Shown here piece by piece: positions 7,261 through 17,397 of a DNA stretch of 64,000 nucleotides (position 1 is the stretch's first letter; each line of letters begins with the position of its first letter). The position numbers and the translations under genes are program-made. The DNA is from Phycisphaerae bacterium. GTDB taxonomy: Bacteria; Planctomycetota; Phycisphaerae; Sedimentisphaerales; Anaerobacaceae. The notes under the pieces were generated by a model. That model was given only the letters and a program-made list of their open reading frames with translations. It was not told where the DNA came from and searched no databases. The DNA lies in the NCBI GenBank assembly GCA_017993835.1, contig JAGOLX010000031.1, positions 1 through 64,000 of the forward strand, read 5' to 3'.

Positions 7261-10245
7261 GTGACGGCGGTGAACGACGCGTACGGCTTCTATCTTGGTC
7301 AGCCCTGGTGGCTTGCGGCGAGCTTGGTGATCGTCCCGATGATCTGGCTGGCCGGACGGAGCCTGACGACCCTGGGGACAACCCGCCGTCTCATGGCGGT
7401 GGTCCTGCGCGTCGCGGTCGTGCTGCTGTTGGCGGTGTTGCTGGCCAGGCCCACCCTCCTGCAGAAGAACCGTCGGACGACTGTGATTGCGGTGGTGGAT
7501 CGCAGCCAGTCCATCCCGGGCGAGTTGGCAGAGGCGGCTCTCGACTACTTGACGCGAGCTGTAGTTCATAAACCGACACAGAACCAGTTTGCCGTCGTCG
7601 ACGTGGCCGAGGAGGCGAGCATCTCGCTGTTGCCCACCGGCGACGCACAGATCCGTCGCAGGAACACCCTCCTGACGGGCAGCCAGAGCCGGCTCGCCGA
7701 CGGTGTTCAGATGGCGATGGCCATCGCGCCGCCGGACACCGCAGTGCGGATCGTCCTGGCCAGCGAGGGCAACGAGACGGAGGGCGATCTGAAAGAAGCG
7801 GCCCGAACCGCGGCGGCCAACGGGATTCCCATCGATGTCTTGCCCCTGCGATACCGCTACGGCAACGAGGTGCTCTTCCGGCGGGTTGCGGCGCCGCCGC
7901 GGGTGCGAAGCGGCCAGACGATCCCCCTGCGGTTCCTTCTGGACAGCACCGGGGACGTTCGCGGCAAGCTGATGCTCACGCTCAACGGCAAACCGGTCGA
8001 TCTGATGCCCGATACGCCGGAGGTCGCGGTCCCCGTCGAACTAAAGGCCGGGACCAATGTCAAGATGGTCTCAGTGCCGGTGGGGGCCCGCGGGATTCAC
8101 GATTTCGAGGTCGTCTTCCTGGCGGACGATCCTCGCCAGGACCGAATCGCGGAGAACAACCGTGCCGGGACGATCACCTGTGTGACCGCCCCCGGCTACG
8201 TCCGTGTCTTTGACGTCGATAGGGGAGGCGAGGCCCTGGCCCGCGGTCTTCAGCAGGCGGGGATCGACACTGTCCGCGACGACATCTCCGAATTGCCAAC
8301 CGAGTTGTCTCGCCTGTTGGACGTAGATGCGATTGTGCTGGTGAACACCGCGGTCCAGCACTTCACGATGGCGCAGCAGGAGATGCTGTGTCGGTATGTG
8401 AACGATCTGGGCGGCGGGCTCGTCATGGTGGGCGGCCCGGAGTCCTTTGGCGCCGGGGGTTGGATCGGTTCGCCGGTGGCGGCCATGCTGCCGGTCGATC
8501 TGGACCCACCACAGAAGAAGCAGTTGCCGATGGGTGCGCTGGTGCTGGTCCTGGACCACAGCGGCTCGATGCTGGGCGAGAAGGTCGAGATCTGCAAGGC
8601 TGCGGCAGCGGGCGCCGTCCGTCTGCTGAGCCGCCGAGACCTGGTGGGCATTGTGCTGTTTGACGCTGCCAGCGAATGGCTCGTGAAGCTCGGTCCGGCC
8701 GAGGACAAGGACAAGATCTACCGCGAGATCGGCGGCGTCGGCGCCGGCGGCGGCACGATCATGGCGCCGGCCATGGAACTGGCGTTCGATGCTTTGAGGG
8801 GCGCCAAACCGACCGTCAAGCACGTGATCCTGCTGACGGATGGACAGACGGCGTTCCCGGAAGACTGTAGCCGACTTGGGCTGGAGATGGCCGCTGCGGG
8901 CATCACGATCTCCACGGTGGCAATAGGCTCCGACACCAATATGCAACTGCTGAACGGCATTGCAGCCGCGGCACAGGGGCGGTTCTATCCGGTCGCTGAT
9001 CCGACCACGATCCCGGAGATCTTCATCAAGGAGGCCCAGGTTGTCCGTCGCTCGATGATTGTCGAGCAGACGTTCTCGCCGCAGGTCGTGTACGCGCTCA
9101 GCGAGGTTCTTTCCGGCGTGCCGACTGCGCTGCCCCCTCTCGACGGGTACGTCCTGACGGGTCCCAAGGGTGGTCTGAACCAACTGGTTCTTGGCAGCAA
9201 CGAGGCGGACCCGATCCTGGCGACCTGCCAGTCCGGGCTCGGGCGCTGCGTCGCGTTCACCAGTTCCGCAGACACTCGCTGGGCGGCGCAGTGGGTGCAA
9301 TGGCCCGGTTTCTCGAAGCTCTGGGATCAGGTGGTCCGCTGGGCGGGCAAACCCTCGCAGTCCGCGGAATGCGAGATCATGACCGATGTGGAGGGCCAGG
9401 AGGCCACAGTTCGCGTGGAAGCGTTCGATGCCCAGGGCCGGTTCCTTCAGTTCGCGTCCATCGAGGGAAAAGTCCTGACGCCCGAGATGAAAGGCGAGAC
9501 GCTCCAATTGACGCAGACGGGCCCGGGACAGTACTCCGGGCGATTCCGCGCGCGATCGTCCGGCAGCTACGTTGTGAACCTCCAGTACCGAAGAGCGGAT
9601 GAGACGGCGCCTCGCAACGAGGACGCGCCGTCTCCATCCCCCGAGGCGACGCGCCTAGCCAATGCGATCGTGACGATCCCGTTCGCCCCGGAGTTTCGCG
9701 ACCTGTCGGACAATGGGCCGCTGCTGGAGGAAGTCAGCAAGATGACGCGAGGGCGGGTCCTCTCGCTGGATTCCGATCCGAACGAGGCGAACCTGTTCGA
9801 TTCCGCTGGCCTGAAATTCCCCGAGACGCACCTGCCCCTGGTGCGGCCGCTGATGCTGGCGTGGGTCCTGCTGTTCCTGTTGGACGTCGCGGTCCGTCGC
9901 GTCGTCATCGACGTGCGGGCGATGCTCCGCAGAGTCACAGGCTGGCTGGCCGCGGCCGGTCGGCAGCAGAAGGACGAGCGAATCGCTCGCTTGCAGGCTC
10001 AAAGACAGAAGCTGCGGGCCCAGTGGTCCGCCCAGGCGGCGGACGGCGCCTCGGCGAAGCATTATGAAGGCGGCGAGAAGTACCGGGGCGATCTGATCGA
10101 TTCGGATCGCAAACGTCAGGAGCCGCCATCAGCCCAGCCGGCGGTCGAGGAGCCCAAGCCGGCCAAACCTGTGTCGCCGAGCACGCATATCGATCAACTC
10201 CTGCAGGTCAAGCGCAGGAAGACAGGTCACGAGGAAAAAGGATAA
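7261..10245 (+). CDS. double VWA / glutamine-amidotransferase-like membrane protein
   Basis: 994 residues from GTG 7261 (GGGA eight bases upstream); a TTG at 7195 in the same frame is an alternative start. Two membrane helices (about 17-33 and 44-67) are followed by a first VWA-like domain with the metal-site sequence DRSQS. A beta-sandwich region, a GATase1-like Rossmann domain (VDAIVLVNTAVQHF ... GGGLVMVGGPESFG) and a second VWA domain with DHSGSM and LLTDGQT come next. A final membrane helix near 860-880 leads into a lysine-rich cytoplasmic tail. The GATase-like domain has no Cys nucleophile elbow, so it is likely structural. Family knowledge: VWA proteins are metal-dependent ligand-binding partners of MoxR ATPases. 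It sits seven bases upstream of the MoxR gene. Confidence 0.85.
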   Translation: MTAVNDAYGFYLGQPWWLAASLVIVPMIWLAGRSLTTLGTTRRLMAVVLRVAVVLLLAVLLARPTLLQKNRRTTVIAVVDRSQSIPGELAEAALDYLTRAVVHKPTQNQFAVVDVAEEASISLLPTGDAQIRRRNTLLTGSQSRLADGVQMAMAIAPPDTAVRIVLASEGNETEGDLKEAARTAAANGIPIDVLPLRYRYGNEVLFRRVAAPPRVRSGQTIPLRFLLDSTGDVRGKLMLTLNGKPVDLMPDTPEVAVPVELKAGTNVKMVSVPVGARGIHDFEVVFLADDPRQDRIAENNRAGTITCVTAPGYVRVFDVDRGGEALARGLQQAGIDTVRDDISELPTELSRLLDVDAIVLVNTAVQHFTMAQQEMLCRYVNDLGGGLVMVGGPESFGAGGWIGSPVAAMLPVDLDPPQKKQLPMGALVLVLDHSGSMLGEKVEICKAAAAGAVRLLSRRDLVGIVLFDAASEWLVKLGPAEDKDKIYREIGGVGAGGGTIMAPAMELAFDALRGAKPTVKHVILLTDGQTAFPEDCSRLGLEMAAAGITISTVAIGSDTNMQLLNGIAAAAQGRFYPVADPTTIPEIFIKEAQVVRRSMIVEQTFSPQVVYALSEVLSGVPTALPPLDGYVLTGPKGGLNQLVLGSNEADPILATCQSGLGRCVAFTSSADTRWAAQWVQWPGFSKLWDQVVRWAGKPSQSAECEIMTDVEGQEATVRVEAFDAQGRFLQFASIEGKVLTPEMKGETLQLTQTGPGQYSGRFRARSSGSYVVNLQYRRADETAPRNEDAPSPSPEATRLANAIVTIPFAPEFRDLSDNGPLLEEVSKMTRGRVLSLDSDPNEANLFDSAGLKFPETHLPLVRPLMLAWVLLFLLDVAVRRVVIDVRAMLRRVTGWLAAAGRQQKDERIARLQAQRQKLRAQWSAQAADGASAKHYEGGEKYRGDLIDSDRKRQEPPSAQPAVEEPKPAKPVSPSTHIDQLLQVKRRKTGHEEKG

Positions 10246-10251
10246 GAGATC

Positions 10252-11271
<1,020 letters not shown>

Positions 11272-11298
11272 GTCCCATCCCATTCATCGAGAACCGCG

Positions 11299-12207
11299 AT
11301 GGCAACGACAAGACCCACAACCGCGAAGTTGACCGACCTGCTGGACGCGAAGTTCATGGCCCGGCTCGATTCGCTCGACCTGCTCAGCCGCAAGATCCTG
11401 CAAGGCAAGCTCCAGGGCGAGCGGCGCTCGAAGCGCCGCGGCCAGAGCGTCGAGTTTGCCGACCATCGTCCCTATGTGGTCGGGGACGACCTGCGTTTTG
11501 TGGACTGGAACATCTACGGCCGGCTCGATCAGCTCTTTCTGAAGCTGTTTCTCGAAGAACAGGACCTGACGGTGCATCTTCTCGTCGATGCGAGCGCTTC
11601 GATGGGCGTGGGGGAGCCCGCGAAGGGACTCTTCGCGAAGCGCCTTGCCACGGCTCTTGGCTACATCAGCCTGGCGAACAACAATCGGCTCACGATCAGC
11701 CTGTTCGCCGACGGCGTGCGGGCCCAGTTGCCCCACATGCGGGGCCGCAACTACTTGCCGCGCATGGCCGAGATGCTGCTGGCCACCGAGTGTGACGGAC
11801 TGTCGGATTTCGAGAAGGCGTGCCGGGATGTGACCGCCTCTCGCATCGGCTCGGGCGTGACCGTCGTGGTTTCCGACTTCCTGTTCAAGCAGGGTTACGA
11901 ATCGTCCCTGCGGCGGCTGATCGGCGCCAAGTACGACCTGTATGTAATCCAGGTCCTGTCGCCGCAGGAGATCTCGCCGGAACTGGCGGGGGACCTGAAG
12001 CTGCTCGACGTCGAGGACGGCGATGCCGCCGAGATCACGGTCGGTCCGGCCCTGATCAAGTACTACAAACGCAACCTTGCGGCCTGGTGCGATGAGCTGC
12101 GGACTTTCTGCACGAACCGCGGCGCGGTCTATGTGCAGGCGAATTCCGCGGACTCCGTCGAGTCGCTGGTTTTGAACTATCTGCGCCAGATTCAGTTGCT
12201 TCGATAG
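11299..12207 (+). CDS. DUF58 domain protein
   Basis: 302 residues. The conserved DUF58 stretch is RSKRRGQSVEFADHRPY...GDDLRFVDWNIYGR (about residues 40-75). It is followed by a VWA-like fold whose metal-site sequence is DASASM and whose later strand is VTVVVSDFLF. DUF58 proteins are almost always encoded beside MoxR and are thought to be its direct cytoplasmic partner. This one has no membrane segment. It is nine bases from the next gene and shares its operon. Confidence 0.9.
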   Translation: MATTRPTTAKLTDLLDAKFMARLDSLDLLSRKILQGKLQGERRSKRRGQSVEFADHRPYVVGDDLRFVDWNIYGRLDQLFLKLFLEEQDLTVHLLVDASASMGVGEPAKGLFAKRLATALGYISLANNNRLTISLFADGVRAQLPHMRGRNYLPRMAEMLLATECDGLSDFEKACRDVTASRIGSGVTVVVSDFLFKQGYESSLRRLIGAKYDLYVIQVLSPQEISPELAGDLKLLDVEDGDAAEITVGPALIKYYKRNLAAWCDELRTFCTNRGAVYVQANSADSVESLVLNYLRQIQLLR

Positions 12208-12216
12208 GGATGTGAC

Positions 12217-14184
12217 ATGGAGTTTCTGACGCCACTTGCCGGGCTTCATGCTGCTGCGGCCGCTGTGCCGCTGCTGCTGTTGCTCTATTTTCTCAAGCTG
12301 CGGCGTCAGGAGGTCCTCGTCTCCAGCACGCTGCTGTGGAAGCGGGCGGTGCGGGACCTCCAGGTCAACGCGCCGTTCCAGAGACTGCGTCGGAATCTCC
12401 TGCTGTTGCTCCAACTGTTGGCGCTGGCGGCGATCCTGGTGGCGCTGGCGCAACCGGTGCTGGCGCTGCGGCGCGGACCGGGACAGCGCTATGTCCTTCT
12501 GATCGACCGCTCGGCCAGCATGAACGCGACGGACGTCAAGCCGACGCGTCTTGACGCCGCCAAGAAACAGGCCAAGGCGTTTATCGAGTCCATGCGGACC
12601 GGCTCGACCCTCTCCTGGCGGGACCAATCGGATCACGCGATGGTGATTGCCTTCGATCAACGAGCGAACGTGGTGTGCAGCTTCACGTCGGACAAGCGGC
12701 AACTCGCCAGCCGGATCGACGCCATCGAGGTCGGGGACGGGGCCTCCCGGCTGGGCGAGGCCGTGACCGTGGCGAGGGCCTTCGCGCAGTCCTCCGGCGT
12801 TGAGTCCGCCGCCGGGACCACCGGGAAGCCGGCGCAATTGGTGCTCTTCAGCGACGGACGAATCGGCGACCTCGACGGCATCATCGTGGGCGACGACGAG
12901 ATCGTCTTCCATCGGATCGGCGAATCGCAGGACAACGTCGGCGTCACCGCGATGAACGCGAGGCGATCCTACGAGCAGCCCCAGGAGGTCGAGGTCTTCG
13001 CGTCGCTGGCGAATTTCGGAGCGGAGCCGGTTACTCGCGACGTGCAGTTTTCCATCGGAGGGAATGTGCATGCGGTGCGGTCCGTGACGATCCCGGGTTG
13101 CGAAGCCCAGACGGCGGACGAACCGTTCCGTCCAGGCGAAGCGACGCTCAATTTCTCCCTGACGCACAGCGAAGCGGGCGTGCTGGAGGTGCGCCAACTG
13201 GGCAGCGATCTCCTGGCCTGCGACGATGCGGCCCGGAGCGTTCTGGATCCGCCGAGGCGACTGTCCGTCCTGCTGGTCACGCAGGGCAATCCCGTCCTGG
13301 AGTCGGCGCTGAGAGCCTGCCCGATCGAGAGACTGGATCCCTGCACACCAGCCGGGTTCGACGCAGTGGGCCCATTCGTCTTCGCGGCGAGGCAGCAGTA
13401 CGATGTCGTCGTGCTGGACAACCACGTCCCGGCGCATCTGCCGCGGTGCTCGTACCTTGTCTTCGGAGCGCCGCCTGGCGGGATCGATGTCAATTCCCCC
13501 CAGGAACTGGAGAACCAGCTCATCGTGGACTGGCGTTCGCAGCACCCGGTGCTACAGTACGTGAATATGACCAACCTCTTCGCCGCCAAGAGTCGTCGGC
13601 TGGTGTTGCCGCGCGATGCGGAGGTGCTGGCCGAGTTCAACGAGTCGCCTGCGTTGGCACTGCTCAAACGCCACGGCAGCACGTATCTGATCGCGGGTTT
13701 TGACATCCTGCAGAGCAACTGGCCGTTCGAGCCGAGTTTCGTGCTGTTCTGCTACAATGCCTTGAGCTTCCTGGGCGCGCAGGCGGGTGACGGGCGGCGG
13801 CATGGACTGGCCGTCGGCGAGCCGATTGCCATCGAGGACGTTCCGGAGCACGCGGTCCTTGCGGTGACGTGTCCGGACGGGACCGAGGTCCAGGTGACGT
13901 CGGACCCGAGCGGTGCCGTCCGTTTTCCAGGGACGTATCGGGTCGGCGTCTATGCCGCCAGGATGCCGGAGAGGCCGCCGCAGTTCTTCGCGGTGAACCT
14001 GCTGGAGCCCCAGGAGAGCCGGATCGAACCGAGGGACAAGATCGAGTTCGCGGGCGTTGCGGTCGCCGCGCAAGAACAGGGCGTCCAGCGGGCCAATGTC
14101 CCCTTGTGGCCGCTGCTGGTGCTGGCGGCGTTGGTGTTCGTCTGCGTCGAGTGGCTGGCGTACAACCTGAAGATTCGGATTTGA
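12217..14184 (+). CDS. BatA-like VWA membrane protein
   Basis: 655 residues. The N-terminal LTPLAGLHAAAAAVPLLLLL helix and the juxtamembrane KLRRQEVLVSSTLLWKRAVRD are typical of the aerotolerance BatA / N-terminal double-transmembrane family. A second helix lies at about 60-83, followed by a VWA domain with the metal-site motif DRSASM (about 96-101) and FSDGRIGD. After a beta-rich middle and a Rossmann-like segment (VVLDNHVPAHLP) there is a C-terminal membrane helix (LLVLAALVFVCVEWLAY). The protein is anchored at both ends with the VWA domain between. It is translationally close to the DUF58 gene (9-base gap) and belongs to the MoxR module. Confidence 0.88.
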   Translation: MEFLTPLAGLHAAAAAVPLLLLLYFLKLRRQEVLVSSTLLWKRAVRDLQVNAPFQRLRRNLLLLLQLLALAAILVALAQPVLALRRGPGQRYVLLIDRSASMNATDVKPTRLDAAKKQAKAFIESMRTGSTLSWRDQSDHAMVIAFDQRANVVCSFTSDKRQLASRIDAIEVGDGASRLGEAVTVARAFAQSSGVESAAGTTGKPAQLVLFSDGRIGDLDGIIVGDDEIVFHRIGESQDNVGVTAMNARRSYEQPQEVEVFASLANFGAEPVTRDVQFSIGGNVHAVRSVTIPGCEAQTADEPFRPGEATLNFSLTHSEAGVLEVRQLGSDLLACDDAARSVLDPPRRLSVLLVTQGNPVLESALRACPIERLDPCTPAGFDAVGPFVFAARQQYDVVVLDNHVPAHLPRCSYLVFGAPPGGIDVNSPQELENQLIVDWRSQHPVLQYVNMTNLFAAKSRRLVLPRDAEVLAEFNESPALALLKRHGSTYLIAGFDILQSNWPFEPSFVLFCYNALSFLGAQAGDGRRHGLAVGEPIAIEDVPEHAVLAVTCPDGTEVQVTSDPSGAVRFPGTYRVGVYAARMPERPPQFFAVNLLEPQESRIEPRDKIEFAGVAVAAQEQGVQRANVPLWPLLVLAALVFVCVEWLAYNLKIRI

Positions 14185-14214
14185 CAAGCGATGCGAGTGC
14201 AGTGGAGTGAGCCG

Positions 14215-16410
14215 ATGGATCGAGTCGTGATTGCGATTCTGTGTGTGTTGGCGTGGGCGAGTTGCCTCCAGGGGGCGGGGCCGGAGTTCAACGTGGATTT
14301 CACGTGCGGCTGGAACGGCTACTACCGTCCCATGGAGTGGACGCCGGTCGAGGTCGGCCTCAGCAGCGATCTGAAGGAGCCCTTTGCGGGATCGGTGTCC
14401 CTCACCGCCCAGCAGGACGGGCTCAACACGCTGACCGTCAGCCAGGCGTTCGTCCTGATGCCCGACGTGTCGCTGCCGATCTCCTTCGTGACGAAGTTCG
14501 CGTTCGGCGCGTCCGCCTGCGACGTGACCATTCGCGACGATCGAGGGCGGGTTCGAGACCGTATCGTGCGAAACCTGTGGGACTACTCCCCGCAACAGCG
14601 GATGCTCCACGCGGTCCAGGAGCAGGACCTGCTCCTCGGTCTGGTCGGCTCGACGTCGTTCGGCCTGATGCGATTGCCCAAGGAAACGGCTTGCACGTCC
14701 GCCCGCGGCCCGGGCCAGGTCTTCGTCGGACCCAAGCTGGCCCGGAACGTCCCGTGGGACTGGACAGGATTCGCGGGCCTGGACCTCCTGATCCTGTCCG
14801 ATCCGGATTGGTCGCTGCTGAAGCCCCAACAGGTCCGAGCGATCTGTGAGTGGGTCTCCAATGGGGGAGCCCTGCTGCTGGTCCTGGGTCGGTACCCCTT
14901 GCCGCAGGATTCCCCGTTGCGCGATGCGATTCCGTTCCTGATCGGCGAGCCCAGGCAGGTGGAGGTCCCTCCCGACGCCATGGACGAATGGGGGTTGGAT
15001 TCGAGTCGGTCGCAGACCGTGACAGGATGGCCGCTCTCGCTGAAGCCGGGCATGCCGATCGCGGGTGGGGTCGAGTCCCAGACAGTACCCCTTTGCGGGA
15101 CGGGCCCTGTAGGATTCGGGCGAGTTGCCCTGGTGGCCTTCGATCCCACGCAGTTCGGGGACTCGCAGGTCGGACGGACAGCGGCGTTCTGGACGAAGCA
15201 GATCGTCGCCTGCCTCGGCGGAGGCGCGAATCGGGGCGCGGGACCGACTTCGCCGGCCGTGAGGGAAGTGGTTGGCGCCGCGGGACACGGGCGGACCCTC
15301 GTGCTGGCCGGCGATGTCTCCGAGGCCGATCGAGAGTCCGCGGCCAACCAGTTCGTCAATCGCCACCGAATTGGCATCGCCCAGACCGCTGCGAATCAGG
15401 TGATGAACTACCTGTTCGAGCTGCGTCAGATGCAGCCTCTGAGCATCTGGTGGGTCATCCTGACGCTGACCTTGCTGGCGGTGCTGCTGGGGCCTGTAGA
15501 CTACTGGGTGCTCAAACGCCTGGACAGGCAGCCGCTCACGTGGTTGACGAGCACCGGCTGGATCGCGCTGTTCACATTCGGCGCTTACTATGGCGTCCAG
15601 TATCTCCGCGCCGGCTCGATGGAACTGCGGGCCGTCACCGTCTTCGACGGTATTGCGGACGCCAACTGTGCTTGGGCGAGCTGCTATGCGGGGGTCTTTG
15701 CCCCGCGAAGCGACGAGTACCGCCTGGACGGTCTGACACCCCACCAGTGGTGGTCAGGCGCGGCGCCTATGCAGGAGGAGATCTGGGCTCACCAGCGGGA
15801 GTCGGGAATGCGGCAGATTTACTGCCGGCAGGCGGACGGGGGCAACCTGCCTGTGTCCATACCTATCAGCATATGGACGGTCCAGTCGCTGCTGTGTGAA
15901 TGGACACCGAAAGAGATGCCGTTCGCCGCGACGATCGATCGCAGCGGCGCCGTGCCGGCCGTCGAGATCCGCAATCTGTCCGATAGTCGCATCCGGCTGG
16001 GCTACGTTCTGTTCAAGGACTCCTGTGCGGACCTGGGTCCTGTTGCTGCGAGATCGACACAGCGATTCCCGATTCGGACCCGTCCCTTCCAACTCCGCCT
16101 GAGTCAGGACCTGCCATCGGGCGATGGTCGAGGGGGGGCGCCGCCCAACGTAAGAATGCCGGTGGAACTGCCTCGCTTGCCTGTGAGTCTGACCGGCGCC
16201 GCCGACAATGCCTTCTTCGCCCAGGGGTGTCTGAATCGGACGGTGGGCATGTACTCCTGTCTCGATTCCGGAGCGGCGATCGTCTGCGTGGTCTTCGAGG
16301 ATTCACCCACGCCGTTCACGATCCGGGGTCGTTCCTACGCGGTGAACCATATCCAGTTCGCCAGGCTGCTTGTGCCGGCTGCGAAGTCAGAAGGGGGAAT
16401 TCATGATTGA
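14215..16410 (+). CDS. large secreted/membrane partner in the MoxR cluster
   Basis: 731 residues from ATG 14215 (GGAG upstream); an in-frame ATG at 14191 lacks a binding site. A signal peptide (MDRVVIAILCVLAWASC) is followed by a beta-rich domain (GWNGYYRPMEWTPVEV). Next comes a GATase/Rossmann-like segment (LDLLILSDPDW ... GALLLVLGRYPL), two membrane helices near residues 405-450 (WWVILTLTLLAVLLGPVDYW and TSTGWIALFTFGAYYGVQYL), and a C-terminal extracytoplasmic domain. The general layout resembles the protein that closes many planctomycete MoxR-BatA operons. Function unknown. Its last 8 bases overlap the start of the ABC ATPase gene, which joins the MoxR half and the transporter half into one transcription unit. 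Confidence 0.8.
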   Translation: MDRVVIAILCVLAWASCLQGAGPEFNVDFTCGWNGYYRPMEWTPVEVGLSSDLKEPFAGSVSLTAQQDGLNTLTVSQAFVLMPDVSLPISFVTKFAFGASACDVTIRDDRGRVRDRIVRNLWDYSPQQRMLHAVQEQDLLLGLVGSTSFGLMRLPKETACTSARGPGQVFVGPKLARNVPWDWTGFAGLDLLILSDPDWSLLKPQQVRAICEWVSNGGALLLVLGRYPLPQDSPLRDAIPFLIGEPRQVEVPPDAMDEWGLDSSRSQTVTGWPLSLKPGMPIAGGVESQTVPLCGTGPVGFGRVALVAFDPTQFGDSQVGRTAAFWTKQIVACLGGGANRGAGPTSPAVREVVGAAGHGRTLVLAGDVSEADRESAANQFVNRHRIGIAQTAANQVMNYLFELRQMQPLSIWWVILTLTLLAVLLGPVDYWVLKRLDRQPLTWLTSTGWIALFTFGAYYGVQYLRAGSMELRAVTVFDGIADANCAWASCYAGVFAPRSDEYRLDGLTPHQWWSGAAPMQEEIWAHQRESGMRQIYCRQADGGNLPVSIPISIWTVQSLLCEWTPKEMPFAATIDRSGAVPAVEIRNLSDSRIRLGYVLFKDSCADLGPVAARSTQRFPIRTRPFQLRLSQDLPSGDGRGGAPPNVRMPVELPRLPVSLTGAADNAFFAQGCLNRTVGMYSCLDSGAAIVCVVFEDSPTPFTIRGRSYAVNHIQFARLLVPAAKSEGGIHD

Positions 16411-17329
16411 GACCAAGAAACTGACGAAGAACTTCGGGAACCTCGTAGCGGTGAGCAACCTGGATCTGTACATCGGAGCCGGGGACATCTTCGGATTCAT
16501 CGGACCCAACGGCGCGGGCAAGACCACGACGATGCGCATTCTCGTGACCCTGCTGGAACCCACCAGCGGCGAAGCGTTCATCGACGGTTTGAAGGTATCG
16601 AAGAAAGGCAAAGAGGTCCGCCGGCGGGTGGGGTACATGCCGGACTTCATGGGCGTCTACGACGACCTGAAGGTGTTCGAGTACCTGGAGTTTTTCGCCG
16701 CCGCGTTCGGAATCGAGTACAAGAAACGCCAGGCCATCGTCGACGGCGTCCTCGAGCTGACGGACCTCGTCTCGAAGCGCAGCGCCCCGGTGGACAGCCT
16801 GTCGCGAGGCATGCAGCAGCGTCTCGGTCTGGCCCGCGTGTTGATCCACGACCCGAAGGTCCTGATCCTCGACGAGCCCGCCAGCGGCCTGGATCCGCGG
16901 GCCCGGATCGAGATGCGCGAGCTGCTCCGCGAGCTGAAGCGCATGGGCAAGACGATCATGATCTCCAGCCACATCCTGAGCGAGCTGGAGGAGATCTGCG
17001 ACCGGATCGGGATCATCGAGCGAGGCCAGTTCGTCTTCAGCGGGACCATGGAGGAAATCCGGCCGCGACTGGGGATCCAGAGCAAGGTCCGCGTCAAGGT
17101 GCTCGGCGACCCCACCCGGGCGGTGGAGATGCTCTCGGCCCTGCCGCAGATCCAGAAGGTCGAACCGGTGGATGACTACCTCTCCGTGACCTTCTGCGAG
17201 GGCCAGGACACCGACGGCATCATCGCCCGGACCCTCGTCAACGGCGGCATGGACCTCGTCTACCTCCATCCCGAGCAGCTCAAGCTCGACGACGCGTTCC
17301 TCCAACTGACGAAGGGAATCGTGCATTGA
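16403..17329 (+). CDS. ABC transporter ATP-binding protein
   Basis: 308 residues; ATG 16403 follows AAGGGGG and overlaps the end of the previous gene. Motifs: Walker A GPNGAGKTT (34-42), Q-loop region, signature LSRGMQQRL, Walker B VLILDEPASGLD, and switch His in SSHILSELEE. A C-terminal domain of about 80 residues follows. It is of the type that drives ABC-2 exporters (gliding, Nos, or drug/polysaccharide export). It is the only ATPase in the cluster and is followed by four permease genes, so it probably powers all of them. Confidence 0.93.
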   Translation: MIETKKLTKNFGNLVAVSNLDLYIGAGDIFGFIGPNGAGKTTTMRILVTLLEPTSGEAFIDGLKVSKKGKEVRRRVGYMPDFMGVYDDLKVFEYLEFFAAAFGIEYKKRQAIVDGVLELTDLVSKRSAPVDSLSRGMQQRLGLARVLIHDPKVLILDEPASGLDPRARIEMRELLRELKRMGKTIMISSHILSELEEICDRIGIIERGQFVFSGTMEEIRPRLGIQSKVRVKVLGDPTRAVEMLSALPQIQKVEPVDDYLSVTFCEGQDTDGIIARTLVNGGMDLVYLHPEQLKLDDAFLQLTKGIVH

Positions 17330-17397
17330 TTGATGATGGATCATGGATGATCGGTGATTGGCGCTGTGCGGCGCACGGCGCATAGCCACGACGAACC

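Noticed and set aside
11284-15744. Very long minus-strand open frames (753 and 730 codons) opposite the DUF58, BatA-like and partner genes
   Set aside because: They are Arg/Gln/His-rich low-complexity translations of GC-rich antisense sequence with no motifs, while the plus-strand frames carry clear domains and ribosome binding sites.
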